A stretch of 36,978 bases of DNA from Ectothiorhodospiraceae bacterium (lineage in GTDB: Bacteria; Pseudomonadota; Gammaproteobacteria; Nitrococcales; Aquisalimonadaceae). The notes below the pieces were generated by a model. The model saw only the letters and a program-made list of their open reading frames with translations. It did no database searches and was not told the DNA's origin. The stretch covers positions 1 to 36,978 of the forward strand of contig JAFIFV010000089.1 in the NCBI GenBank assembly GCA_020831845.1, read 5' to 3'. The first letter of the stretch is position 1; each line of letters opens with the position of its first letter. Both the position numbers and the translations under genes were made by a program. This document shows positions 16,480 through 24,404 of this stretch, in pieces.

Positions 16480-16974
16480 TCGCGCCTTGGTCGTCGCTGT
16501 CACCGGGTGAAACACGTTTATTTCAGGTCGACTGCTACGGCCATTCTGAAACAATGGGTTCCTCCCGCGCTTCATTGCTGACGGTGTCGTTTCGCGCATG
16601 CTGGCTTGATGCCGATTTGGAAGGCGGGAGGAATTCATGCCACAACGGGAGCCGAGGGCTACGCCCAGGCGGACGGCGCCCCCGCTCCAGTCGACCAGTC
16701 CCGGGTAGTCCATGATGATGAAGGGCAGGCGATCAAGGCACCGCCACAAGCGCTGGCGCGACGCCAGCGAGCCTGCTCCTTTGTGCGTGGCGTTGAGGCT
16801 GTAGAAGCAGCTAATGTAATTGGGGTCGGATACCCAAAATTGCATCCCACAACCGGCTGGCTCGAAATTTCTGAAACGGTGCACGGTCTCGCCGGACCAG
16901 ATCGGAGAAAATGTTCTGCTCTCTTGTGGGCCCATGGACAGACATGATTCTGTTCCCGTGTGGATTACGTTTCA
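16480..16974. other. Gene-free stretch with possible RAYT transposase relic
   Basis: These 495 bases hold no intact gene. On the minus strand, roughly 16640-16760, a frame reads RLPFIIMDYPGLVDWSGGAV, which resembles the D-Y-L-x-L-V-D-W-[TS]-G-R-A-[IV]-R segment near the C-terminus of Y1/REP-associated tyrosine transposases. The catalytic HUH and Tyr are absent, so it would be only a relic. The rest shows no recognisable structure. Confidence 0.35.
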
Positions 16975-17940
16975 ATGAACCAGAACATGACTCGCCTAGA
17001 CCCCGCTCCATTCATCAGGATGCACCTGGTCGCAATCCTGTTTGCCATATCGGGTTGCTCAGTGATCGCTGATCCGGAAGATTCGGGCGGTGAAATCATG
17101 GCCGTTCCTGACGGCCCCTGGTGTGAATTCAATCTCTCCGCCGATGGAGCATGGCTGCAATATATCGGTGACTACTCCGTCTATCACCCGGCCGAGCAAC
17201 GGCATGTGCCGCATCAGCGTCAGGCGTGGTTTGTGAATCTCGATAGTGGCGAAAGCCAGCCGGCAACACCTGATCCACAAGTGGCGGAAATGATCCGCGC
17301 TGGCCATGGACCGGACGGGCTCGGCTGCTTCAGCCCCGATAACAGCCGTGTTTATTACTCCAGGGTGTTCTTTCCGACAGGACGCGCTGGTGACACTGTT
17401 CGACAGCACGGTACGGAATCCCGGCCTGGTGTCTCCATGTCGGCGCCAGGCCGGCAATTGCAACGCCACTACTACATGGTTGACCTAACTCAGTCGCCTC
17501 TCACCGTTACCCGGACAGATCAGGCTGAGTGCGGTGACACCGATCCTCCTCCGGTCAGGCCGGACATCCGGGCTGAGCAGGTTTCGAACAGACAGGTCCG
17601 GCTCACTTCATCTGCCGGTACGCTTTTGGGAGAACACCGTCCGCGCGGCTGGACGAGCCAGCGTATTTCCGTCTGGGAGCTTGATTCGCGGCAATGGGAG
17701 CAAAGTTATTCTCTTTCGCCTGATGGAAGGCATCTCGCGTACAAGGTGTATGAGACCGGCCGCATTGGTTTTTCCGCACCTACTCACGGATACTTGGCCG
17801 ACCTCCACACAACTGTGGAGAATTCAGCCCGGTTTCTCGCCGCATCGGTCTATTCCATGAAGTGGAGTTCCCGGAATCACCTGTTTGCCTGCACGAGCCA
17901 CACTGCCCACAGAAATTCCATTGCACGATGGATACCCTGA
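16975..17940 (+). CDS. Putative lipoprotein with beta-propeller-like repeats
   Basis: A 321-residue protein with an N-terminal hydrophobic segment ending in FAISGC, a lipobox with the Cys near residue 28, so it is probably a membrane-anchored periplasmic lipoprotein. Internal phrases NLSADGAWLQYIGDYS, CFSPDNSRVYYSRVFF and SLSPDGRHLAYKVYETG recur at intervals and look like the S-P-D-G-x-x-[IL]-x-Y blades of TolB/PD40 beta-propellers. The family is unknown to me. The start is uncertain (ATG 16975, 16987 or 17020); no good ribosome-binding site was seen. It stands alone between the repeat-rich gap and the MraY-like gene. Confidence 0.75.
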   Translation: MNQNMTRLDPAPFIRMHLVAILFAISGCSVIADPEDSGGEIMAVPDGPWCEFNLSADGAWLQYIGDYSVYHPAEQRHVPHQRQAWFVNLDSGESQPATPDPQVAEMIRAGHGPDGLGCFSPDNSRVYYSRVFFPTGRAGDTVRQHGTESRPGVSMSAPGRQLQRHYYMVDLTQSPLTVTRTDQAECGDTDPPPVRPDIRAEQVSNRQVRLTSSAGTLLGEHRPRGWTSQRISVWELDSRQWEQSYSLSPDGRHLAYKVYETGRIGFSAPTHGYLADLHTTVENSARFLAASVYSMKWSSRNHLFACTSHTAHRNSIARWIP

Positions 17941-18038
17941 AAGGCTTGCCCGCTCGACGAATACCGGGACAGATATCGGGTGTGCGGGGTGATGTGCCCC
18001 GGATGTTCGGGGCAAGTGAAAGTTTGCAAGGAGAATGA

Positions 18039-19088
18039 ATGCTGCCACTGATTGCCGATTGGCTGGGCGGTGTGTTCGGGCCGCTACGGCTGTTTCAGAG
18101 CCATTTTTTCCTGGCCGCGTTCGGTGCAGCGACCGGGGCGTTGCTGAGTTTCTGGCTGTTGCCGCGATGGTGGCACCGTCTGCCGCGTGATCGCGGAAGA
18201 GCCCATGCGGTAGGGTCGGAGGCCAGTGTTGGCAAGCCCATGGGAGCGGGTGTGATCTTTGTGCCGGTGTTTGCTCTGCTGGCACTGTTGGTGGCACCGG
18301 TGGAGTGGCCCTGGCTGGTGGTGATTGCTTGTGTGCTGGGCAGTATGCTGGTCGGTTTTTTCGACGACCGGGTTGAAGGCGGATACAGCGAGTATCTCCT
18401 GGGTGCCTTCGATCTGGTGGTCAGCGTACTGGTTGCGGCGGCGGTGTGTCGGATGGCGCCTTTCGAGCTGTGGCTGCCGCTGATCTCCGCGCCGTGGACT
18501 ATTCCGGCCTGGCTGTTCATCGCGGGTGGTGCGGTGCTCGTGTGGACCTGCATCAACGCCACCAATGCCTCCGACGGAGTCGACGGTCTGTCGGGCAGCC
18601 TGTCGATGATTTCCCTCCTGGCCCTGGGCGCGATCCTCTACAGCATGGTCGGCCATAGTGAGATAGCCAACTACCTGCTGGTACCGCACTATCCGGCCGC
18701 GCCGGACTGGGCCCTGCTGGCTTTCGTCATGGCCGGTTGCCTGGCAGCCTACCTCTGGTACAACAGCCACCCCAGCCAGGTGCTGATGGGCGATGCCGGC
18801 TCCCGCCCGGTCGGCTTGCTGGTCGGTGTACTGGTGTTGGCCAGCGGCAATCCCTTCCTGGTGCTGGTGGTCGCCGGTGTGGTGCTGCTGAACGGCGGTG
18901 CCGGCCTGGTCAAGGTGGCCCTGCTGCGTTTTTTCCGTATCGGCATATTCGGCAACGTGCGCTTCCCCTTGCACGACCATGTGCGCCAGCGGCTGAGTTG
19001 GTCGAACACCCAGGTGATGGTGCGCTTCGTGCTGATCCAGGCACTCGGACTGATGCTGTTGATGGTCTTGCTGTTCAAGCTGCGCTGA
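18039..19088 (+). CDS. MraY-like glycosyl-phosphate transferase, stand-alone paralogue
   Basis: A 349-residue membrane enzyme of the polyprenyl-phosphate hexose-1-phosphate transferase family, closest by eye to MraY, which makes lipid I. Motifs in order are GKPMGAG (for the GTPTMGG loop), GFFDDR with D109-D110, NATNASDGVDGLSG (N173), MGDAGS (D252) and, in place of the MraY HHH loop, PLHDHVRQ (H312, D313, H314) followed by VMVRF. About ten transmembrane segments are apparent. AAGGAG lies 6 bases before the ATG. It lies outside any cell-wall (dcw) cluster, so it is probably a second copy. The altered HHH loop and the missing Lys/Arg pattern after DD could mean a different donor or an antibiotic-tolerant version. 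Confidence 0.85.
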   Translation: MLPLIADWLGGVFGPLRLFQSHFFLAAFGAATGALLSFWLLPRWWHRLPRDRGRAHAVGSEASVGKPMGAGVIFVPVFALLALLVAPVEWPWLVVIACVLGSMLVGFFDDRVEGGYSEYLLGAFDLVVSVLVAAAVCRMAPFELWLPLISAPWTIPAWLFIAGGAVLVWTCINATNASDGVDGLSGSLSMISLLALGAILYSMVGHSEIANYLLVPHYPAAPDWALLAFVMAGCLAAYLWYNSHPSQVLMGDAGSRPVGLLVGVLVLASGNPFLVLVVAGVVLLNGGAGLVKVALLRFFRIGIFGNVRFPLHDHVRQRLSWSNTQVMVRFVLIQALGLMLLMVLLFKLR

Positions 19089-19209
19089 GGTTCCCGCCGC
19101 GAGGGACTCAGTCGTGCGGGACACGGCCTGGCGGTGGAACGAGAGGACGTAAATGGACGCCTCCTATTTCAGAGTCCGCCAGGCCAGCGTGTTTGATTTC
19201 TACCGTTCG

Positions 19210-20412
19210 CTAAATGCGTGGCGATGGAGATACTGAATCTCCTCCAACTTCCTCTTTATGTAACCGGACGAAAAAGAACAACGCTAGCAATGCGCATGCC
19301 GAGAAACTGGCACCGACAAGGCTAAGCACCTCGATCGGCGCGTAGGACAACATTAGGCTTCCTGCCACCGAACCCAGCGCTGTTCCCAGGTAAAGTGCCG
19401 AACCGTTTAGGGAAAGGCCCACCGCTGTCGCTTCCGGCGCGAAACCGGCAACGCGGCTGGACAGGGCCGGTACTGTGGCCCAACCCGCGAGGCTCCAAAT
19501 GAATACGAGCCCGTGGAATGCCACTGTTGCCCCAAGCCCGGGAACCATTAGCTGGGCAGTGAGTGCCAACAGAAGCAGAGTGACAATGGTTCCCGCGATA
19601 GCGCAGCCTATCGTGGTGACTGGGCCAAACCGATCCGTGGCGATTCCGCCAATGACGTTTCCGCATGCCGCGCCAACTCCGAACGTCAACAGAACCCAGG
19701 CTACGCCGGAAGACGTTATGCCGATGACATCTGTTGCGAAAGGAGCAATATAGGTGATCAGCGTAAAGCCGGCCGTCATTACAAGCATGGTAACGGTGAG
19801 CGTGCCGATGATTCCGGGTTTGATTGCTACCGTGATGCGCTCGGTCATGGTGATCTTCGGCGCATGCAAGCCACTTGGTAGTTTCCTCCACAACGCGATC
19901 GTCGCAATCACGCCGATCGCGGCGATGACGACAAACGTCGAACGCCAGCCGCCGTAGTTGGCGATCAGGGTTCCGATCGGTACACCGGCAGCCGTGGCGA
20001 TGGTTACGCCGCCCATCACTATAGCGATGGCGCGACCGCGACGTTCCGGTCCGACTAGCGACACCGCCACCGAGTTCGCCACTGCCATGTACAGAGCACA
20101 GCAGACGGCAAGCAGTATGCGCGCCGCCATGAGGCTGTAGAAACCTGGACTAGCGGCAGCGAGAATGTTCGCCGCCACGAACACGGTCAGCACTGACAGC
20201 AGCAGCCGACGGCGTTCCATATCTCCGGTCAGGGTTGCCACTACTGGCCCAAACAGGGCATAGGTCAAGGCAAAGACGGTAATCAAATAGCCTGCCTGTG
20301 CAATATTGACTAAGAGGTCATCCGCCACCAGGGGCAGGAGGCCGGAGAGCATGAAAGCCTCTGTTCCGACGGCGAACGCGCCGATAGCAAGCCAGACCAG
20401 TCTTGAATCCAT
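19210..20412 (-). CDS. MFS efflux transporter (DHA1 type)
   Basis: A 400-residue, 12-TM major facilitator. It starts MDSRLVWLAIGAFAVGTEAF, typical of the AraJ/PbuE/CmlA-like DHA1 branch. Loop 2-3 contains GDMERRRLL and TM5 contains GGVTIATAAGVPIGTLIANY, the motif C region of exporters. Substrates in this branch range from drugs to purines and arabinose; none can be chosen here. Of several nearby ATGs (20457, 20424, 20418, 20412), the last has GGAG at good spacing. It is divergent from a GlxA-type regulator across a compact operator. Confidence 0.9.
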   Translation of the reverse strand: MDSRLVWLAIGAFAVGTEAFMLSGLLPLVADDLLVNIAQAGYLITVFALTYALFGPVVATLTGDMERRRLLLSVLTVFVAANILAAASPGFYSLMAARILLAVCCALYMAVANSVAVSLVGPERRGRAIAIVMGGVTIATAAGVPIGTLIANYGGWRSTFVVIAAIGVIATIALWRKLPSGLHAPKITMTERITVAIKPGIIGTLTVTMLVMTAGFTLITYIAPFATDVIGITSSGVAWVLLTFGVGAACGNVIGGIATDRFGPVTTIGCAIAGTIVTLLLLALTAQLMVPGLGATVAFHGLVFIWSLAGWATVPALSSRVAGFAPEATAVGLSLNGSALYLGTALGSVAGSLMLSYAPIEVLSLVGASFSACALLALFFFVRLHKEEVGGDSVSPSPRI

Positions 20413-20460
20413 AGCCATCTCCATTTCGCAGCTGTGTCTGGCATACATGCTGCGCACTTC

Positions 20461-20512
20461 CCGCCAAAACCGAAATTGGCGGAAAAGACATTGTCTGGTA
20501 GATTTCCGCCAA
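20461..20512. promoter_or_regulatory. Operator cluster: three CCGCCAA/TTGGCGG half-sites
   Basis: CCGCCAA at 20461-20467, TTGGCGGAAA at 20476-20485 and TTTCCGCCAA at 20503-20512 lie in the gap between the MFS gene and the GlxA-type regulator. The second and third form a perfect 10-bp inverted repeat with 17 bases between; the first and second form another with an 8-base gap. The last half-site touches the regulator start codon. Auto-repression plus control of the exporter is the obvious reading. Confidence 0.75.
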
Positions 20513-21507
20513 TGAGCGCTTCATCCGACACCCGGTCGCCCTTGGTGGCAATCGTTGCCTATAACCGCCTGTGCATGTTCGAGTTTGGCATTGCACTGGA
20601 GGCCTTTGCCCTGCCAAGACCTGAGCTGAAGCAATGGTATGAATGCCTTGTAGTGGCAGGAGAGCCTGGCCCCTGGCAGGTGTTGGGCGGCATGACGGCG
20701 ATGGCTGATGCAGGCCTGGAGCGTTTGCGGGACGCGGACATGGTCGTCATCCCAGGCTGGCGAGATCCACTGGAAGCGCCGCCGCAGGATTTGCTGCTCG
20801 CATTGCAGGAGGCGGGTGGGCGTGGGGCGCGTTTTCTCTCAATTTGCTCGGGGGCATTCGTGCTCGCGGAGGCGGGGTTGCTGGATAACCGCAGGGCCAC
20901 GACGCATTGGGCTTACGTGCCAGCCTTTCGGGAACGTTTTCCACGGGTCACACTGGAGCCGGACATCCTGTACGTGGATGACGGGAACGTGATTACTTCC
21001 GCCGGAAGCACGGCCGGTATCGACACCTGTCTACACGTCATTCGTCAGGACCATGGTGCGGCTGTAGCCAATCACGTGGCGCGTACGCTGGTTATGCCCC
21101 CTCATAGGGAAGGAGGGCAAGCACAGTTTATCGAGGCGCCGGTGGCTGTTCGTCCGGAACGCGCTCTAAGCGACGTTCTAGAGTGGGCGCGGGGGAGATT
21201 GGATTGTCCGATCAGTGTCTCGGATCTTGCCGATCGGGCCGCGATGAGCGAGCGGACCCTGTTGCGCCGGTTCGTGGAAGTCACCGGCTTGACACCCAAG
21301 ATCTGGCTGACAAAGGAACGGACCTATCGGGCCAGGCTCTTGTTGGAATCCACCGATATGACGCTGGGTGCCATTGCCGAGGCATGTGGTTTTCGTTCAC
21401 AGGAGAGTTTCAGGAGCGCCTTTCGCCGAATCCTGAAAATTGCCCCTATGAGTTATCGCAGACAGTTTCGTGATCAGCACCGTTCGATGCCCGTCCTACC
21501 GGTCTAA
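20512..21507 (+). CDS. GlxA/FtrA-type AraC regulator with DJ-1/PfpI domain
   Basis: A 331-residue regulator. The N-terminal DJ-1/PfpI-like domain (about 10-190) has the nucleophile-elbow ICSGAFVLAEAGLLD and RRATTHW. The C-terminal AraC helix-turn-helix (about 225-325) has ISVSDLADRAAMSERTLLRR and LGAIAEACGFRSQESFRSAF. FtrA and GlxA relatives respond to small metabolites and control a divergent transporter or enzyme. The ATG at 20512 is chosen because the family starts with a short leader before LVAIVAYNRLCMFEFGIALE; the ribosome-binding site is weak and overlaps the last operator half-site, consistent with tight auto-control. Confidence 0.92.
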   Translation: MSASSDTRSPLVAIVAYNRLCMFEFGIALEAFALPRPELKQWYECLVVAGEPGPWQVLGGMTAMADAGLERLRDADMVVIPGWRDPLEAPPQDLLLALQEAGGRGARFLSICSGAFVLAEAGLLDNRRATTHWAYVPAFRERFPRVTLEPDILYVDDGNVITSAGSTAGIDTCLHVIRQDHGAAVANHVARTLVMPPHREGGQAQFIEAPVAVRPERALSDVLEWARGRLDCPISVSDLADRAAMSERTLLRRFVEVTGLTPKIWLTKERTYRARLLLESTDMTLGAIAEACGFRSQESFRSAFRRILKIAPMSYRRQFRDQHRSMPVLPV

Positions 21508-21632
21508 CGGATAGTATTAGTAGCGTTTGGATAACATACGCATCCATCTTGCATCTGCCGCACCGGAGAAAGTCCACAGGGATCACACCTGGATCACGAA
21601 TTATGGGGGAGGCCTACAGTCCCGGGGGAGAT

Positions 21633-21659
21633 GTTGGGGTTTGCTTTGCTCACCCCAAC
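21633..21659. repeat. REP-like hairpin GTTGGGGT...ACCCCAAC
   Basis: Arms GTTGGGGT (21633-21640) and ACCCCAAC (21652-21659) flank TTGCTTTGCTC. This sort of intergenic palindrome is common as a repeat in gammaproteobacterial genomes. There is no T-run, so a terminator is less likely. Confidence 0.55.
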
Positions 21660-21714
21660 CTACGCTCGCTGGCGGCGAGGATGATCTTGCCCTGGTGAAT
21701 TGACTGCAACGCGA

Positions 21715-21742
21715 GCGCGGGAATTGATCAGCGCTTTCTTAA
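21715..21742 (+). repeat. Dispersed motif copy 3
   Basis: GCGCGGGAATTGATCAGCGC followed by TTTCTTAA matches the core of copies at 3403, 6547 and 33087. It lies 21 bases before the zinc-ribbon gene. Confidence 0.55.
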
Positions 21743-21763
21743 CTGAAGGAACGACTCAGAACA

Positions 21764-22246
21764 ATGACACGGATTACATGCCCGCGCTGCCGCTATACGC
21801 GCAAGGATGTCGAGGATTTCCCGGAGTGGGGCTGCCCTTCCTGCGGTGTGGCCTATGAAAAAGTGGCGTCGCCGGACGCCCTGTCCGCCCCGGAATTCCT
21901 GCCTGACATGATGGAGATCGACACCGATTTGCAGGCGCGCCGGCAGGTCATGAAGCGTCTGATTCACAGTTTCTTCATTGCTATTGGGATCTTCGTGGCC
22001 ATCGGCTTCCTTGCGTCAGGAAATATCGGCCGGATGGGCTTCGGGCTCTGGTTCATGGGGCTGGGGGCTTATTTCGTTTACGCGGCTCGCGTGATGATGC
22101 GGGTTGAAATGTTCTTCGGCCATCCGATGCAGCTGCGTTCGAAGGAAGAGAGTCCTATCGGTTTCTACATCGAATGGTTCGCCACGCTGGCCGGAGGCAT
22201 CGCACTCATGCTCTATGGTGCCGGAGTGGCAGTGGGGCTTTGTTGA
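21764..22246 (+). CDS. Zinc-ribbon small membrane protein, unknown
   Basis: A 160-residue protein. An N-terminal rubredoxin-like zinc ribbon has CPRC (residues 6-9) and CPSC (25-28), followed by an acidic linker and three likely transmembrane helices (about 68-88, 93-112, 136-158). The zinc knuckle would face the cytoplasm. I do not recognise a named family; similar zinc-ribbon plus membrane proteins are generally uncharacterised. GAAGGA is 13-14 bases upstream of the ATG, a little far. The gene stands alone, with dispersed motif copy 3 in front and the first copy of the 77-bp repeat behind. Confidence 0.8.
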   Translation: MTRITCPRCRYTRKDVEDFPEWGCPSCGVAYEKVASPDALSAPEFLPDMMEIDTDLQARRQVMKRLIHSFFIAIGIFVAIGFLASGNIGRMGFGLWFMGLGAYFVYAARVMMRVEMFFGHPMQLRSKEESPIGFYIEWFATLAGGIALMLYGAGVAVGLC

Positions 22247-22302
22247 AGAGGTTTCGGGGAAGAACCGGAGGGCACCCAACCGGCCCTGGCGCGCAAAGGG
22301 TA

Positions 22303-22379
22303 GGGGGGCTGACTTCCGGGCCGCTCGATCTGGGATAATCGGCCTTCGAAACGTTCGAGCTACCTCCGTTGAACGTGCA
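22303..22379 (+). repeat. Dispersed ~77-bp intergenic repeat, copy A
   Basis: This stretch aligns without large gaps to 30233-30309 at about three of four positions. The best-kept part is GCTCGATCT, then GATAATCGGCCTTCGAAAC (GATGATCGGCCTTCGAGAC in copy B), then CGAGC and CGTGCA. It ends 18 bases before the class II aldolase start. The GATAAT could act as a -10. A shared promoter/leader or a small mobile repeat are both possible. Confidence 0.65.
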
Positions 22380-22396
22380 TCGGCAGGAGAACCGGA

Positions 22397-23053
22397 ATGG
22401 ATGCGTCATCGCAGTATCGGCAACTGGTGGAGACCGCCCGCGAAATCGATCGCAGAGGGCTCAATCAGGGGCGTTCCGGCAATCTCAGTGCACGCCACGG
22501 CGAGGGCATGCTGATCAGCGCCTCAGGCTGTCAGTTCGACGCGATCTCCGCCGACGATTTCGTGGTGACGGACCTCAGCGGGAACGGCCACGGAGCGCGC
22601 CAGCCTTCAAGTGAATGGGCCTTTCACGCGGCTATATACCGGCAGCGCCCTGATGCCGGTGCAGTGGTGCATGTGCACTCGCCCTGGGCGACGACTCTTG
22701 CCTGCCTCCGCCGGCCCATACCGGCGTTTCACTACATGGTGGCGGTGGCCGGCGGCCACGATATTCCCTGTGCTCCCTATGCCACGTTCGGTACGGATAC
22801 TCTGGCGGAACACGTGGCTGGCGCATTGCGCAACCGCAATGCCTGCCTGTTGGCCAATCACGGCCAGGTGGCTCTTGCGGACACGCTCTCCGGTGCTCTG
22901 GAACTGGCCATGGAAGTGGAACTGCTGGCGCGCTGCTACAGCCAGGCGCTGAGCATCGGAGAACCGACGCTGCTCACCGACGGGGAAATGGAGGAGGTGC
23001 TGGAGCGCTTCAAGGGTTACTGGCGTAACGCGCGCGACCAAGGCCCCCATTGA
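22397..23053 (+). CDS. Class II aldolase/adducin family protein (FucA-like)
   Basis: A 218-residue zinc aldolase of the L-fuculose-phosphate aldolase / adducin head family. The residues that in FucA serve as catalytic Glu and zinc ligands fall at the same numbers here: E73 (SSEWAFH), H92 and H94 (VVHVHSPWAT) and H155 (ANHG). It should cleave a sugar phosphate into dihydroxyacetone phosphate or a similar fragment plus an aldehyde; the exact substrate is unknown. AGGAG lies 8 bases before the ATG. No sugar kinase or transporter is adjacent, so it may serve in salvage (for example of methylthio- or deoxy-sugars). Copy A of the 77-bp repeat lies directly upstream. Confidence 0.92.
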   Translation: MDASSQYRQLVETAREIDRRGLNQGRSGNLSARHGEGMLISASGCQFDAISADDFVVTDLSGNGHGARQPSSEWAFHAAIYRQRPDAGAVVHVHSPWATTLACLRRPIPAFHYMVAVAGGHDIPCAPYATFGTDTLAEHVAGALRNRNACLLANHGQVALADTLSGALELAMEVELLARCYSQALSIGEPTLLTDGEMEEVLERFKGYWRNARDQGPH

Positions 23054-23327
23054 CCATCATCCAGGGTCGAATGATGCACTCGACACGTGGATGCAATTGA
23101 CCGCATCCAGTGACGACTGACCTAGTCCGCAGCAATTCGATACCCTCATGCCGCCGGTTTCTCGAGTCCGCGGGTGTCCGGAATCCCGGTGCGGATTGCA
23201 ACCGCTTGCGGCGTACCACGACCGGGGAGAGGAAGATCAACCGATGACGTTGTTCCGGATGAACCATGCGAGCGGTCACCAGTCGGACCTCGTACGGAAT
23301 ACATACGCAATCAGAGGGAGCAGGAAC

Positions 23328-24242
23328 ATGCGGTTGTTCAAGCCGGCACCAGCGGCCTTGATTCTCAGCTTTGCACTCACCGCCACCGCCTTCGGCCAGA
23401 CTGGCGAGGATCTGGCCCATCGCGACGACTTCACCATGAATGCTATCAGCGGCGGTGATTTCCGCGGCTATGTCTCGGACGCCGTAGTCGAAGACGATAT
23501 CTGGGGGCATTCCATGCGCACCCTGGGCGTATTCCACAACCATATGCACGAGCTCATGAGCGAGTACGCTCGGCATGCTGCCGAGGAGATGGGCTCGGAG
23601 CACGTACCGGAATTCGAGAACCGGATCTCCGGCGGCGAATGGACGGACTACCGCAGGAATCTGGAGGATGCGGGAGATACCTCGGCCTGGGCGGATTTCG
23701 TCCAGGTGACGGAGATCATGCATGACCGTGTCCATCACGCCATGTACACCAGTGCGCTGTATGACATGAAAACCCGAGATCGGGACGTTGATCTGGCGGA
23801 TTACGTTGGCGACAGAGCACCCCACGATCAGGCGGATACCATCCCTGAGCGCAGCGATCTTGCGATGGACTACGCGTCCAGCGACGCCTTTCGTTTATTG
23901 GTCTGGGATTACGACTTCGAGGGCGAGCGTCTGCATGCCGCTATGCAGAAGATGACCGTATTCGACAATATGCTCAGCGACCTGATGACGCAGTGGGCTT
24001 TCCATGGGGCAAGCAAGGACGATGAGGCATGTCGGCCACCGGAATTCGATTCTCGCATCTCCGGGGAGCAATGGAGTGCATACGCCGAGCGTGTGGCGGA
24101 CTGCGACGACGAGACGTGGCGCGATCTGGTCAGGATCACGGAGCTGATGCATGACCGCATCCATCACATGATGCATGCCGTGATGATTCACGACGGCGGA
24201 GCCCATGGCCGCGAGAACGAGGTAAAGGAACTGCTGGAGTAG
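23328..24242 (+). CDS. Secreted His/Met-rich protein of four related units, unknown family
   Basis: A 304-residue protein with a Sec signal peptide (about 1-23, ending AFG-Q). The mature part holds four similar helical units. Units 2 and 4 are clear: RISGGEWTDYRRNLED ... TEIMHDRVHHAMY and RISGEQWSAYAERVAD ... TELMHDRIHHMMH. Unit 1 (AISGGDFRGYVSDAV ... FHNHMHELM) and unit 3 (YASSDAFRLLVWDYD ... VFDNMLSDLM) are diverged. The order is thus a duplicated pair. His and Met cluster at the end of units 1, 2 and 4 (H-N-H-M-H, M-H-D-R-x-H-H), which suggests binding of a metal such as copper or of heme; this is inference. GGGAG precedes ATG 23328. I do not recognise the family. The two Cys lie only in unit 4 and its lead-in. 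Confidence 0.85.
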   Translation: MRLFKPAPAALILSFALTATAFGQTGEDLAHRDDFTMNAISGGDFRGYVSDAVVEDDIWGHSMRTLGVFHNHMHELMSEYARHAAEEMGSEHVPEFENRISGGEWTDYRRNLEDAGDTSAWADFVQVTEIMHDRVHHAMYTSALYDMKTRDRDVDLADYVGDRAPHDQADTIPERSDLAMDYASSDAFRLLVWDYDFEGERLHAAMQKMTVFDNMLSDLMTQWAFHGASKDDEACRPPEFDSRISGEQWSAYAERVADCDDETWRDLVRITELMHDRIHHMMHAVMIHDGGAHGRENEVKELLE

Positions 24243-24404
24243 TGACCGTAGTGGACAGCAGTCCGGAGCGGGCCTGTGTCCGTCTTGGGCCGAAGCGGTG
24301 AGGGTGATCAGTAACCCTCACCCGCGAGTCCTGCACCAATGCCCCGGAAGTTATCCAGCGTGCTTCCCTGTCAGCTCGAAACCCTCGGTGGACCAGCAAT
24401 CACG

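Noticed and set aside
15967..16935. 322-codon minus-strand frame antisense to the methyltransferase
   Set aside because: It is largely a shadow of the methyltransferase gene; only the short DYPGLVDWSGG part outside that gene is noted.
16606..16947. 113-codon plus-strand frame in the gap before the lipoprotein gene
   Set aside because: No ribosome-binding site and no recognisable protein; the opposite strand gives a better, though weak, transposase-like reading.
19153..19234. Short frame MDASYFRVRQASVFDFYRSL with GAGAGG upstream
   Set aside because: It overlaps the MFS 3' end and stops after about 27 codons. The bases AGGACGTAAATGGACGCCTCC-like at its start are also near-matched at 30199-30219, but the shared part is too short to call a repeat with confidence.
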